Positions 11,392 through 22,662 of a DNA stretch of 64,000 bases are shown here, in pieces (positions within the stretch are counted from its first letter, which is position 1; each line of letters opens with the position of its first letter). The stretch covers positions 1,302,001 through 1,366,000 of the forward strand of contig CP136491.1 of the NCBI GenBank assembly GCA_032768795.1, in the 5' to 3' direction. Both the position numbers and the translations under genes were made by a program. The notes beneath the pieces are model-generated. The model did no database searches and was not told the DNA's origin. It was given only the letters and a program-made list of their open reading frames with translations. Origin of the DNA: Tremella fuciformis. Its lineage: Eukaryota; Basidiomycota; Tremellomycetes; Tremellales; Tremellaceae.

Positions 11392-13973
11392 ATGTCGTTC
11401 CGACTCGCACTACGACTGCCTCGATCCGCTCGGCCCGTCCGCTCGCTCGTGTCCAATCGGTTCTACGCCACACCGACACAGTCGCCACGACCTGCTCGGA
11501 ATCCGCCACCGCCCGCAGGACTCGAATCGGTCTTTGGGGGATCGAAAGAGGGAACTACGGTAGCTCCCAAGCCTCCGGGTGTGGATCCGCCCAGTGGTCC
11601 ATCGCAGCCGAAGCGGCCCGATAGTGAGGGGCAGGAGCCAGATGGGCCGGAGCAGGGTGGCGAAAGGGAACCTCGAGAACGGCGGCCCAAATTGAGCGAG
11701 CTCACGGGGGGTGCGGGGAAGAGGGTGGCCCTGGGAGGTGGCGGCGGGGGCGGAAATGGTGGCAAGAATGGAGGCAACAACGGCTTCGGGGGCATGTCAC
11801 CAAATCAGATCCTGCTGATCTTGACTTTGTGAGCCCAGCGTGAACTTTGTCCGATCTGGCTGACATGTAGGACGGCTTCTTTGTGGTCCTTGTCAAGTCC
11901 CGGCGAGACAAGAACGCGAGAGATAACATGGCAGGAGTTGTAAGTCGCTACGACCATAGATATGGTCAATCCTCGATGCCTGTTGCTCATCAGCAGTCGA
12001 AACTCCCTGCTAGCTCGAGGACTGGTATCGTCCCTGGAGGTGGTCAATCGGAATAGAGTAAAGGTTCACTTGCACAACCCAATACAATCGCAAAACCCTA
12101 CGGCATCCGATTCTGGGAATCCAAGCCTACCCTCGCCCTCTCACGGACCTGCGCCTTATCAGTTTACCATTGGCTCGCTTGAATCATTCGAGACTCTCCT
12201 TATCCAGACCCAGGATGAACTCGGCATCCCCGCTGCAGAGCGCATACCTGTATCTTACCGCGAGGAGATCTCAACCTTCCAAACCGCCATGCACTTTGCT
12301 CCGACCATCCTGATCGCCGGCTTGCTCCTGTGGATGGCTAGGAGAGGCGGCTCTGCTATGAGCGGAGGTGGCCCTGGTGGAGGTATATTTGGAGTTGGCA
12401 AGAGCCGAGCCAAGATGTTCAACAAAGACGAAGAGGTCACCGTACGGTTCAAGGATGTTGCCGGGATGGACGAGGCAAAGGAGGAGATTATGGAATTCGT
12501 CAAATTCCTCAAGGAACCCGCCAAATACGAACGCCTTGGCGCAAAGATTCCACGGGGCGCAATCTTGTCTGGACCGCCCGGTACAGGTAAGACGCTGCTC
12601 GCCAAAGCAACAGCGGGCGAAGCGGGTGTGCCGTTCTTATCGGTGTCCGGCTCCGAATTCGTCGAGATGTTCGTCGGTGTCGGCCCTTCGAGAGTTCGAG
12701 ACTTGTTTGCGAATGCGAAGAAAAATGCCCCTTGCATTATCTTTGTCGACGAAATCGATGCTATTGGCAAATCGCGAGGCAAGGGAGGGTCTTTCGGTGG
12801 GAACGATGAGCGAGAGTCCACTCTCAACCAGCTGCTGGTTGAGATGGATGGTTTCGGCACCAGCGAGCACGTTGTTGTACTAGCGGGTACCAACAGGCCT
12901 GATGTTCTCGATAATGCCCTCATGCGTCCTGGTCGATTCGACAGACATATCGCCATCGATCGGCCGGATATCGGTGGCCGTCGACAAATCTTCAAGGTTC
13001 ATCTGGCGCCTCTGATTCTCGCCCCCGAGCTTTCGATGGACGGAGTTGCCGAGAAACTCGCACTTCTCACTCCCGGCTTCAGTGGTGCCGATATAGCCAA
13101 CGTGTGTAATGAGGGTGCTCTGCGTGCGGCCAGGCGAGGCGGCGAGTCTGTCAGCGAAGCGGACTTCGACGGTGCGATCGAGCGTGTCATTGCGGGCTTG
13201 GAGCGCAAGTCACGGGTGCTCGGCAAAGACGAGAAGAAGACGGTGGCGTATCACGAGGCCGGACACGCCGTCTGCGGGTGGTTCCTCGAGTACGCAGACC
13301 CTCTGCTCAAAGTATCTATCATCCCGCGCGGCGTTGGCGCGCTCGGCTATGCGCAATACTTGCCCAAGGAGCGATTCCTGTTCTCGACACAGCAACTGTT
13401 GGACCGAATGTGCATGACCCTCGGCGGTCGAGTGTCCGAGGAGATCTTCTTTGGATCCATCACGACCGGCGCACAGGACGATCTGCAGAAGATTACCAAG
13501 ATGGCTTTTGAAGTTTGCGCAAACTACGGAATGAATCCCGAGATTGGCCCAATATCGTACGGCAACCGGGATCAGCAGGGCGAGGGGTTCCAGAAGCCCT
13601 TCAGTGAGGCGACGGCCGAGGCATTGGACAAGGCGGTGCACAAGATGGTCACCGAGGCACATCGACGCACGACCGAGCTGCTGATCAAGCACAAGGCTGA
13701 GGTGGAGAAGGTGGCTAGACTGTTGCTGGACAAAGAGGTGATTACTCGGGAGGACATGCGCTTGCTTTTGGGTCCACGACCGTTTGACACGGGAGACGAG
13801 ATGGATCAGTACATCGAGAAGACGCTCGATAAGAAGAAGGAGCAGGAGAAGGCCAAGGAGGATGAGTGAGTGTCTCAGGCGTGCAGTCATCAGTATCCGG
13901 CTGACGATCCAGGCCGATGGCGGAGGACGGACCGATGGGCCAGCTGGCCATGAAGGAATTCAAGGGGCTTTAA
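11392..13973 (+). CDS. AFG3: Mitochondrial m-AAA protease subunit (FtsH/Afg3 family)
   Basis: ATP-dependent zinc metalloprotease of the inner mitochondrial membrane, active on the matrix side. It is 811 residues from exons 11392-11828, 11871-11939, 11997-13865 and 13913-13973. It has a presequence ([18 protein letters not shown]) and a glycine-rich linker. The first membrane segment spans the exon 1/2 junction (ILLILTL) and the second is [13 protein letters not shown] near residue 270. Then come Walker A GPPGTGKT near 360, Walker B IIFVDEID near 415, an SRH region ending MRPGRFDR, and the zinc site HEAGH near 587. Length and domain order match Afg3/Yta12; I cannot tell which of the two paralogues it is. 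The last 20 residues come from a fourth exon after an intron inside codon Glu. Confidence 0.92.
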
Positions 13974-14153
13974 AGTGTAGACTAGCAGCAATACAGCATT
14001 GGCATGCACGACCATTCCACTTTGACCGTTGACTCGAAGAGCTTGATGTCTGTAGAGCTGGGCGAGTGGTGTCCCAATGAGCACTCATACTAGATTCACA
14101 TGGCGGCGGACAGTCCAGAATACAATGCTAACGCGTCGATAACACTTGCCCGC

Positions 14154-14941
14154 TCACGCCGCCTTCTTACGCACTGGCACATTGCGGGGCGCGGGGATGA
14201 GCCCGAGCACGCCGAGAGTCAAGACGAAGAGGGAGGTGGCTGTGAATCAACAGATAGCACGTGAAGCAGACGAACACGCCTACCTGCCGCCATGGCCGAT
14301 ACTATGCCCATAGGCTGGCGATGCACCGCTGGCGGACTCGAAGTAGCTGGGGTGGGCGCCTGAGAGAGCGCTACAACGAAGCACGTCCAGCCGGACAGAA
14401 TGGAAGCAGTGAGCAGCTGTCAGTCAGCCCATACAGCAATTCAAATTCGACCAAGAGATGAACGGGACATACGGGAACGAGGACGCGCAGGCGGGCCGAC
14501 TGTTGCCACCGTGGATACTGCTCGTCAGCCTCCGCAAGAGGCGCGGGCGGGGTCGTACATGTGGAATGTATCCCCTGAACCACGGCAAGAACAGGACAAG
14601 ATACAGGAATATGAGCTGGGCATCAGCATCTGATCCGCCCCGACCGGTAATCAAGGACATGGGGGACTCACGACCGTCAGGCCGTGCAGGCCAACCGCGA
14701 CGCGCAAGACATTGCGCGCCCACCCGCCCGTGCCACCCCTGATGTCCGCGGCGACGGGGAAGAGGTCCGTCCACCAGCAGCCCGCTCCGCCGAGCGCGAC
14801 GTACTTGCCGTGCTTGATGAATGCGTTGACGGGATGGACGGGCTGGTCTATGTTCTGCAATTCGGCGGGGTTCGATAGGCGGCGGGCGGGCGCGGGGATG
14901 CCGTTGGGCCGAGAGGGGCCAGCGGGCGCAGGGGAGGACAT
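14154..14941 (-). CDS. Unrecognised small multi-pass membrane protein
   Basis: A 196-residue predicted protein from exons 14941-14672, 14615-14559, 14517-14473, 14416-14284 and 14239-14154; all five junctions are GT-AG and the frame closes. I do not recognise the family. Visible features: a Pro-rich polar N-terminus, a moderately hydrophobic segment with KYVALGGAGCWW, and three clearly hydrophobic stretches, LIFLYLVLFLPWF, LLTASILSGWTCFVVAL and a final SLFVLTLGVLGLIP, followed by a short basic tail ending RKKAA. That tail resembles a KKXX-type retrieval signal but has Ala at the end (KKAA), so ER retention is only a guess. The coherent splicing and hydrophobic pattern make this a likely real gene. 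Confidence 0.7.
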
Positions 14942-15215
14942 GGGGAGCTCGAGTGAGGGCGATGCGCTGCTTAGATCGAGCTTCTACGAGTAAGCGGGGG
15001 TGGTGTCAGCTTGACATGTGCCAGGCATGGGGAGAGAAGCGAAAGAGAAGGAATGGACAATGGGCTCCCCACTCCGTCCCGGCCGGTAACGTAAACGCGT
15101 TGGGTTGATACAAATGGCGCTAAATCGGCTACTGGTCGCCCCGGCAATCATACCAAGTAAGACATGAGCGTCGTGCATTTCGTCATGATCTAGTCCATGC
15201 TGCTCTACACAAAGA

Positions 15216-16337
15216 TTAAAAGGTCTCTTCCTCCTCCTCCTCTTCCTCCTGCATTTGCGGCGCGTTCGGGTCGGGCACCTCGAAACCTTCCTGAGTGGCG
15301 TACAGGATTGCCTGCAGCGAGGCCAGATGTTGTTGCTCGCTCTCCGGGAGATCGCCCTCCTCTAGGCGTTTCGACACTGACAACTCAATCTGGCGGAGTT
15401 CTGGTTGTCAGTCGAGGTCCGTGCCGGTGGGCTCTCGCTTCGTGCGTGGAAGCGGGACTCACTGTCAAAGTAAAAGTCCCGCTCCTTCTCCAAGCTCTCG
15501 CAGTGGATCTGCATCTCCTGGACTTGAGCGTTGAGCGCTTGAAGCTGGGCATTGGACGCAGATGAGACCGAACGAGCAGCGCCAGATCCGGGTGTCCGAG
15601 CGGCGACCGGCCGTGATGTGGGCGCACGGGTGGTTGATGGACCGGGAGCGGGCACTGCGCCTCCACTGTACAATCAGTCCGCTTCGGACGGCAAAACTTT
15701 CGATAAGACTGACGCTCTTCCGGCAGCATCATAGGCAGAACCCGTCGCATGCGCGTCCCAGAACTTCTTCATCCACTGCAGGAATTCGAGATTGTCTTGC
15801 ATCTTGCACCTTATCATCAGGACCCTTTTGCTTCTGCTAGTGGAGCCGCTCACTTGACGAGTCGCTCTACTGGTATAGGCTTGTCTATGCGGTTGTTGCT
15901 GAAGCACTTTTGAAGAATCTTAAAGTTGTCCAGGTACTCGTACTCCTGTCGGGCATTGAACTTGACTTTGCTCATAGGAAGATTCCCTGTCCGTCAGCCG
16001 GGCTTGCAAGCGCTGATATATTTGCTTGCCGAATATCGAATCCATTACCTGTGAGTCAGTGAAGCTCATTGCCTGCATTGATCTACCGTCTCTGGTCGAG
16101 GCCGCTTGATGCGAATGAGTGAAAGTCCATACTCACTTGGCAGTATATGCTTCCCGTGCCGCACTGTTCTACCTTCGCGAATGGTGTTGGAGGTAGAAGA
16201 AGCTCGTTGAGCCAGCTAAGCAGCTCCCCACGCGCTACAGATCAGCTTGTCTTCACTTCCGAAGCTGAGCGAGCCAGTCCTCGGACGTGCTTGCTACTCA
16301 ATAGAAGCCACTCACACTCGCCGACATACACGGACAT
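15216..16337 (-). CDS. BIM1: EB1/Bim1 microtubule plus-end binding protein
   Basis: A 251-residue protein from exons 16337-16316, 16234-16137, 16048-16030, 15986-15854, 15809-15714, 15665-15463 and 15400-15216. The N-terminal calponin-homology domain carries SRGELLSWLNELL, KVEQCGTGSIYCQ, MDSIFG, KVKFNARQEYEY and CKMQDNLEFLQWMKKFWD, all standard for EB1. A Pro/Ala/Ser linker follows, then the coiled-coil EB homology domain ending ERDFYFDKLRQIE, and an acidic tail ending EETF, a variant of the C-terminal EEY/F motif that CAP-Gly proteins bind. Exon 3 is only 19 nt, and the intron after it (15987-16029) has a GC donor, TTCG/GCAAGC. It shares a 370-bp divergent upstream region with RPL26. Confidence 0.93.
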
Positions 16338-16707
16338 GCTTATTATACTGTTCGTCGAGCTCTGTGATCGTTGTCAGACGGTAAGAAATCGCAGGTACGA
16401 GGATGAAAGAGGTATGGCCAGAGTGGAATGCAAAGGTGGGATCGGGTTGATTGAGGTTGTCTTTACTTTGTCGCGCCCCGAGCGCGTGGTGGCAAGGACG
16501 GAATCAATTGACCTAAGTCGTCTTCGTCGGACATAAGAGAAATACCGCCTAAAGAGCGCCACAGCGTCAGGGTCTCGTCCAGACCAGTCTCTGTATCGAT
16601 ATAATGCCGCTATTTCCGACTCCTGCTTGGATGGTTGGCGGTTTTGAGGTCGATAGCAAAAGACTGGTCGAGGATTGAAGGTATCACTTCGACAACCCAT
16701 CGACAAA
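16338..16707. promoter_or_regulatory. Divergent upstream region BIM1 / RPL26
   Basis: 370 bp between the start codons of two oppositely oriented genes. No specific site could be assigned. Confidence 0.5.
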
Positions 16708-17611
16708 ATGGCTGCTGCAAATGGTGAGCGAGGCTTCTGAACGTCCAGCCTTATGCCTCGATTCGGATGCGATCATCTGGAGACCTCTGGGAGACGTTGT
16801 GGGGCAGATGGGGATGGAGAGATGGAGACAAGGCGGCTTGTGGATGGGTAGAAAGGAAAGGGCAACAGAGGTCGGGGATGACCGGCATGCTGTGACGGCG
16901 GAGAGTTGCAGCAGAAACGCTCTGCTATCGCGATGAGAAAGGACTCCGGCGCTGTCATGAATGGCCAGAAAGACGAGTCGTCAAAAGCTGCACGGATATT
17001 GACCTCCAGGCCTCGCTTCCGACCGCCGCAAGTCGCGCAAGGCGCACTTCTCGGCTCCTTCCGGCATCAAGCGGAAGATCATGTCCTCGCCCTTGAGCAA
17101 GGAGCTCCGTGGCAAGCACACTGTGGGTTCATTTTGTCCCTCAGGGGAGAGAAGGAGAACGTCGGGGAGACGATGTGGATCACGGGGGAAGATGATGGAG
17201 GGAGGGAGCAAGGAGCATGTGGGGCTCAGATGCTGACTGCTAGGCCCGCTCCATGCCCATCCGCAAAGACGACGAGGTCCTGATTGTGCGGGGAAAGTAC
17301 AAGGGACGGGAGGGCAAGGTCACCCAGGTGTACCGAAAGAAATGGGTCATCCACGTCGACCGGGTGCACGTTGAGAAGTCGAACGCTGCCACTGCCCCCG
17401 TCGGCATTCACCCCTCGAACGTCGTCATCACCACCCTCAAGGTGGGTTATGCTCCATCCCTCCATGATCGGCTCGTTTGCGGGCGTACGAGCGAAGAGCT
17501 GACGGGTAGCTCGACAAGGACCGCCGGGCAATTCTTGACCGCAAGGGCGCAAAGTCATCGGACAAGAAGGAAGCCAAGAAGGAGTCTGGGGATGTCGAGA
17601 TGGTCGAGTAG
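16708..17611 (+). CDS. RPL26: 60S ribosomal protein L26 (uL24)
   Basis: A 142-residue cytosolic ribosomal protein from exons 16708-16723, 17010-17122, 17244-17441 and 17510-17611. The family is clear from [28 protein letters not shown], the KOW region [33 protein letters not shown], and VHVEKSNA. The first exon is only 16 nt (MAAAN plus one base). The first intron, 286 nt, is much longer than others in this window, a common pattern in fungal ribosomal protein genes where 5' introns often affect expression; I found no snoRNA in it that I could defend. Confidence 0.95.
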
Positions 17612-17814
17612 ACGTTGACTCGCCTGGTCGAGGGGGTTGACGCGCTGCACTACGCATGTACATTGGGATGCCACGTCCTTTTCACGGCTTGTCTGAAGTG
17701 CGGCGCGGGCCGAGTCAGAGGTTCAGGTGCTCAGCGAAGAGACTGAAGAGAGGGATGTGCATTCCAACTGTACGACAACTCGACATGGCTGAACAAACCA
17801 AAGAGGCGTGTGAT

Positions 17815-18519
17815 CTACTTCTTCTCATCCTCCTTGAAATTCAGGGAGATACCATTGACGCAATGTCTACTCGTCAGCAGGGTCAATCACCAGGCAGGAG
17901 GATATCGACGCACCTCTCGTCGATTGGATTGCCAAAGTTCTCGCCCTTGAAGACGTGGCCAAGATGGCCTCCACAGTTGGAGCAGCAGATCTCGGTCCGC
18001 GTCATGAACATCGACCGGTCCTCATGGCGAGTGACAGCTCCCGGGATGGTGTCGTAGAAGGCGGGCCAGCCACATCCGCTGTTAAACTTGGTCTTGGACG
18101 TGTATAACGGGGCATTGCACGCGGCACAGTCTGTCCTGTCAGCCGATTCTTGCGCACTCGGGGACCACTCACGATAGACTCCATCGTCGTACTTTTTGTC
18201 GTACGCATGTGACCCGGGCCGCTCGGTGCCCTTCTGCCTGATCACGCGGAACTGCGCGGATCAGCCTGTGCTGCCTCTGCTAAGGAGCCGCGCCCACCTG
18301 TTCGGGCGAGAGGATGGCTTGCCACTCGGCGTCCGACTTCTGTACCTTTGGCGCGTCTGAGCTCATCTTGTTGCCTCCGTCGTTCGGTGTCGGTTTCGAG
18401 CTGGAGGAGGAGAAGAGGGCAAATGGGAGGATACCGGCTGCGACGGTCCCGCGAAGAAGTGTGGAGGCTGATCGGACGGCGCGGAAGGCTGAGGATCGGA
18501 GGGCCGGTGCGAATGCCAT
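17815..18519 (-). CDS. MXR2: Peptide-methionine (R)-S-oxide reductase (MsrB)
   Basis: Reduces methionine-R-sulfoxide in proteins, with thioredoxin as the usual reductant. It is 189 residues from exons 18519-18298, 18251-18173, 18130-17914 and 17866-17815. Two zinc CxxC pairs are present (CAACNAPLY and CSNCGGHLGH), with the GWPAFY motif and the catalytic-Cys motif RHCVNGISLNF, which is only created by the last splice. The first 45 residues are Ala/Arg/Ser-rich without acids, so mitochondrial import is likely. The start was placed at the ATG of MAFAPALRSS. Confidence 0.92.
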
Positions 18520-18758
18520 GCAGATGGCCAAGATCAGCAGTGGGAAGAAGAAGTGTCTGACCTGAATGTTGCGTCGAGTGTTCTTATACTGAACAAGATA
18601 ACGAACGAACAGGTCAATGAGTAAGCGATGCTGTGGTAGTGACTGTACAGAGTGGTCATGTCATCATCGCTCGCAGAGATCGACCACGTGTTTTGCCACC
18701 CGTCAAAAGAGCAGAATGCATGACTCTCTGGGTCTCTAGAAGACGCTATGCGCAATGT

Positions 18759-20129
18759 TCAAAGGTGATACTCGGCCTCGCTGCCTGGAGCTCGGCCATT
18801 TCGCCTCGTCCATACGCCCTCCATGTTCATGTCGATCTTGCCACTGTCAAGTCAGCCACATTCGCCTTTGCCACACGTAGACACGCACTCGTCCTTCAGC
18901 TTGTACATCGGCTCCTCGCCATTCTGAGGGTTGCGGAAGACGACGTTCTGTTTCTGAGACATCAGCGAGCACTCCCAGAGAGAGTGTTGGTCGAGGAACT
19001 CACGATGCCCAAGGTCATGTGAATGCCAGGCGGCCAAATCTCGATCTTGGCCTCTGGCTCACGACCATTGATCATACTGACGATGTTCTGAGCGAGAACC
19101 TTGGCCTGACCACCACCGGGCTTCGCAGCCTTGTGCGAGCCCGTGTCGGCAATATCGCCCAACGAGAAGATGTTCGGATACGCCGCGTCTGCGAGCTGCA
19201 GCGTGGGGAGCACCCGGATGAACCCGTTGGCAGGGTTGATGAGGGGTTCCGACGCCGGGAGGCTCTGCACCAGCTGGTTGTTCGGGATCTGGCCCGTGGC
19301 CTGGATGAGCATGTCGGCCGCGACGGTCCTGCCGTCCGCCAGCTGCAGGGCGACCTTGCCGTCCTGGCTCTCGTTGCCAGACGGGATGGTCACGCGGTTG
19401 TTCAGGATCAGGTGGATACCGAGCTCGTCAAACCGGGTCTGGATCAGGTCGTGCAGGGCCGGGTGGAACTTGGGCATGACCTTGTCGCGAGAGTGGATCA
19501 GGGTCACGTCTTTGCCCGGGTACAGCTCTTTGATGTCGGTCGCCATCTGGATACCGACGGCTCCGCCTCCGACGATGATGATGGACTTGGAGCGGATGAC
19601 CTGCTGATTGATCTTGCTCAGCTCGGCTACCGACGAGACCTTGTCGTCTGCGGTCATCGAGCCGGGCGAAGGCAGACGGCATCCGGTCGCAATGGCCAGG
19701 AACTCGAACGGGACGATGTCGCCGAGACTGGTCTGCCGGTCCAGCTCGACGTGGTCCCCCGCGACTTTGACCACTTTTGCCTGTAGGATCTGGTGGATGG
19801 ACGGGTCGGGGATCGACGGGTCATGGAATAGCCGAGTGTAGGGGATGAACGCCTTGTGCTCGTGAGACGGGTGCACGGCGAAGCGGGGCTGGGCAGTCAG
19901 TCAAAGAGGGTCGTGCACAGCAGCGAGGAACTGACAAACGCAAAGAGGTGATTGAAGTGGCTGTGCGGCTCGACGAGCAGCACCCGGTGAGTGGCCGGCA
20001 GGGCCGCCGCCAGCTCCTTTGCCGCCGCCTGGCACTCAGTGAGCTATGACAACGCACGGGACGAAAAGCACTCACACATCCCACATAAGACCCGCCCACC
20101 ACAATGACGTTCTTGATGGATGCTGACAT
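18759..20129 (-). CDS. AIF/FSP1-like FAD-dependent NAD(P)H oxidoreductase
   Basis: A 393-residue flavoprotein from exons 20129-20076, 20028-19936, 19888-19004, 18953-18889 and 18843-18759. It has a dinucleotide-binding motif at the very N-terminus (VIVVGGSYVG) for FAD and a second (SIIIVGGGAVGIQMA) for NAD(P)H, an ATGCRLP segment, and the C-terminal FAD motif FSLGDIADTGSHKAAK. The fold and spacing match AMID/AIFM2 (FSP1)-type proteins and related NADH:quinone oxidoreductases. There is no obvious presequence or membrane helix. Members reduce quinones and are linked to oxidative cell death; the substrate here is not determined by sequence. Confidence 0.85.
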
Positions 20130-20665
20130 GGTGCTGGCGAGTGAAGAGACAGTGTCAACATCGTGCGCAATGTGGGCCGCGTCGGCATGTGAGAGAAAAG
20201 TGTGACCTCGGTCGAGTAAGTTATTCCCTGCGAGGCGCAGCCGGGCTTATCAGATTACAGGGTCAAAACCCACTTTCGGCTATCGCTTCGTCGGCTCCTC
20301 GGCAGGACAACGCGTGCTCGAGTAAATAGAGCCGCTTGGAAAAGGCGTCATGACCGAGGTGCTGTAGCATTGTGCCGCGTCCCCGCGCCCACACGATGAG
20401 CACCGATGACCGAGTGAAAAGAGGCGTCGCTGGAATCACACCGAGCTCCTTCACCGATACCGAAAACCCGGCCGATCACGCCAAGAATTTCGCACGGCTT
20501 TGCAGCGAAGGTGCATCAGAACGTCACACCGATGAGACACCGGGCCCACGAAGATCTACAGCGCTCCGCCGAGAAGATTTTCTTGACGCCCCCGTCCAGG
20601 CAGGGCCCCCGAGTCTGGCCCACTTCATTGTGTATGCATTTGGTGTTTCTGAAGCCCGCACGCCG
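20130..20665. other. Intergenic, no feature seen
   Basis: Upstream of the AIF-like gene and downstream of the MFS gene. No RNA gene, repeat or supported frame was seen. Confidence 0.6.
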
Positions 20666-22457
20666 TCAGACTTTCCACGTCCCCTTGACTCGTCGCTGCA
20701 GAACAGTAGCCGACGCAAAGCAGCCAGCTCCAGCCAAGACCGCCACCCCCGCAAACACGACCGGCGCCACGTACCCGTACTTGGCCAACAATGCCCCGGT
20801 GATGGGCGTGCCAGTGAGCGCCGCGAAAGACGTGACGAGGAAACCCATGCCGATGCGTATGCCGATCTCATGGTGCCCCTTCGCCAGCGAAATGAGCGAA
20901 GGCGACATCAGAGACACGTAGGCGCCCGAGAAGAAGCCAAATATAATAGCTACCACGACGAGTGCTGCGTCGGTCGTTGCGCCCAAGACGGAGAAACACA
21001 GTACACCGGCTCCGGCGCACATGATCGTGATGAGATTGAGAGAGCCGATATGGTCGGCAAGGATATTCGGTGTGATACGTCCTGAGGGTGAGCGCTCACT
21101 CAACACTGGCCCGTTGGGTTGCAGCTGCACAGAGTGCAAGGCAACGGACTTACCGAGGACTGAAGCGGCATTGAGTATAGCTAGGGTATAAGTGGTCACC
21201 GTGGTCGATAGATTGTGAGCTTCGCCGAACACCTGCACGTCAGCACTGCAAGAAGCTTGTTCCACTGACCTGAAGATAGAACAAGGGGAAGAAGAGGCCC
21301 CAAGCCACCAAGAACAAGCCCGCTACGACAAGAGCATACGGCTTCGAGGAGAATAGTTCTTTCGGGGTGGGTTTTGGCGCTCCTTTCCTGACTGGTAGGC
21401 GCGGGTGCATCAGAGCGCAGGAGAGGGCGAGGCAGACGGTGATCAAGGCAGCGGAATACTGCACAGCTTTCCGGAATCCATGAGTGACAATGAGATTGTT
21501 GAGCATGATCGGGAACACGATGCCTGACATGAGCGACGCTCGTGCTTGTAGCGCACGCGCGATAGGCAAGGCTCACCACCGGCGCTAGCCCCCGTCACGC
21601 AGACACCGATCGCTAGTGCTCGCCGCCGCATGAAATACTGGCTGACAATCGACACAGCGGGCAGGAACAATACACCAATGCCGATGCCGACGCCGACTCC
21701 TTGAGCAAGGAGAGTTTGCCAGTATTGGTTGCACAAAGACGTCATGAAGAGACTTCCCGCACTCAGCGTATTCTCGCAGTGTAAAAGGCGTGTCAACATA
21801 CCAGATAGAATACACGACGCTCCCTCCAACGACCAAGTGTCGAAAATAGCCTTTGTCATATAGTGGCCCGGCCGCCGCGCCCAGGGAGAACTGGAGGAAA
21901 AGCTGCACCGAGCCAATCCAACTGATGTCTGATGCGCTACGATCAGGATAGCCTTGATAAAGGTAGTAGCTCTGATAAGCCCCGAATGCGTTTGCGTAGC
22001 CAAACGCTGCACATCAATTCGAGACCACCCTCCGCTGCATGACTGTACTGACTGCAGAACACTGGATGGTCAGCCAATTTTTTAAGGGCCTTCAAAGACG
22101 ATTTGCAGTCAAGAGAGACTCACTTGCTAGCCAGGAGCCCATCACGGCACACCAGGCCATTGTGCCCCCCTCCGGAAATGATGGCATACCGCCGGGTCTT
22201 GCGCCTCCTTGTGCTGCACCTTTGCTTGCGGCATTGGCCACCTCGGGAGACCCGCGAGAGTCCCCCTGTTGACCGAGCGGCGCATCATTCGTTGTTCCAT
22301 ACGGCACATTGCTGCTGACGTGTGAGACTCCTCCTTTCTCGGCATCAATGGTCGACAGCTCGTTCGTAGATGCAAATCCTAGAGTTTCTTTGCTGCTCTC
22401 AGAGCTATGAGCCAGCTGTACGCCCGATGGTGTTTTCTCGACTGATCCGTTGGACAT
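20666..22457 (-). CDS. MFS transporter, monocarboxylate (MCT/MCH) type
   Basis: A 487-residue permease from exons 22457-22124, 22006-21802, 21752-21577, 21523-21271, 21232-21154 and 21082-20666. A polar N-terminal tail of about 90 residues precedes the MCT-family signature PEGGTMAWCAVMGSW in helix 1. Then come FGYANAFGAYQSYY, WIGSVQLFLQF, and between helices 4 and 5 the FMRRRALAIGVCVTGASAGG motif typical of this subfamily. About 12 hydrophobic segments can be counted after splicing. Fungal MCH proteins carry varied solutes such as riboflavin, so the substrate is unknown. The gene lies 205 bp downstream of a zinc-cluster regulator in the same orientation, which may control it (inference). Confidence 0.87.
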
Positions 22458-22662
22458 GTTGAAGTTGGGTTCTCGTTGACCACTGGAGAGAGCGGAGGCA
22501 GTCACAGCTAAGTGCCCTCTCATGCTTGGTCCTTGCGTCTGTATCGCACTGCATGCAGAGTCTGAGTGCATATGGCGGCGTTGAGGCGACTTAGGCGAGA
22601 CCGCCTCAAGTGGATCGGGCAATCGACAAATAGGCGACAGCCGAGATGACCAAGCGCCACGT

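Noticed and set aside
16724..17243. A possible box C/D snoRNA in the RPL26 introns
   Set aside because: Only a C-box-like ATGATGG with one mismatch and a CTGA near the acceptor of intron 2; no terminal stem or C'/D' boxes.
19019..19786. A 255-codon open frame opposite the AIF-like gene
   Set aside because: Shadow of the large FAD/NAD exon; no plausible domain.
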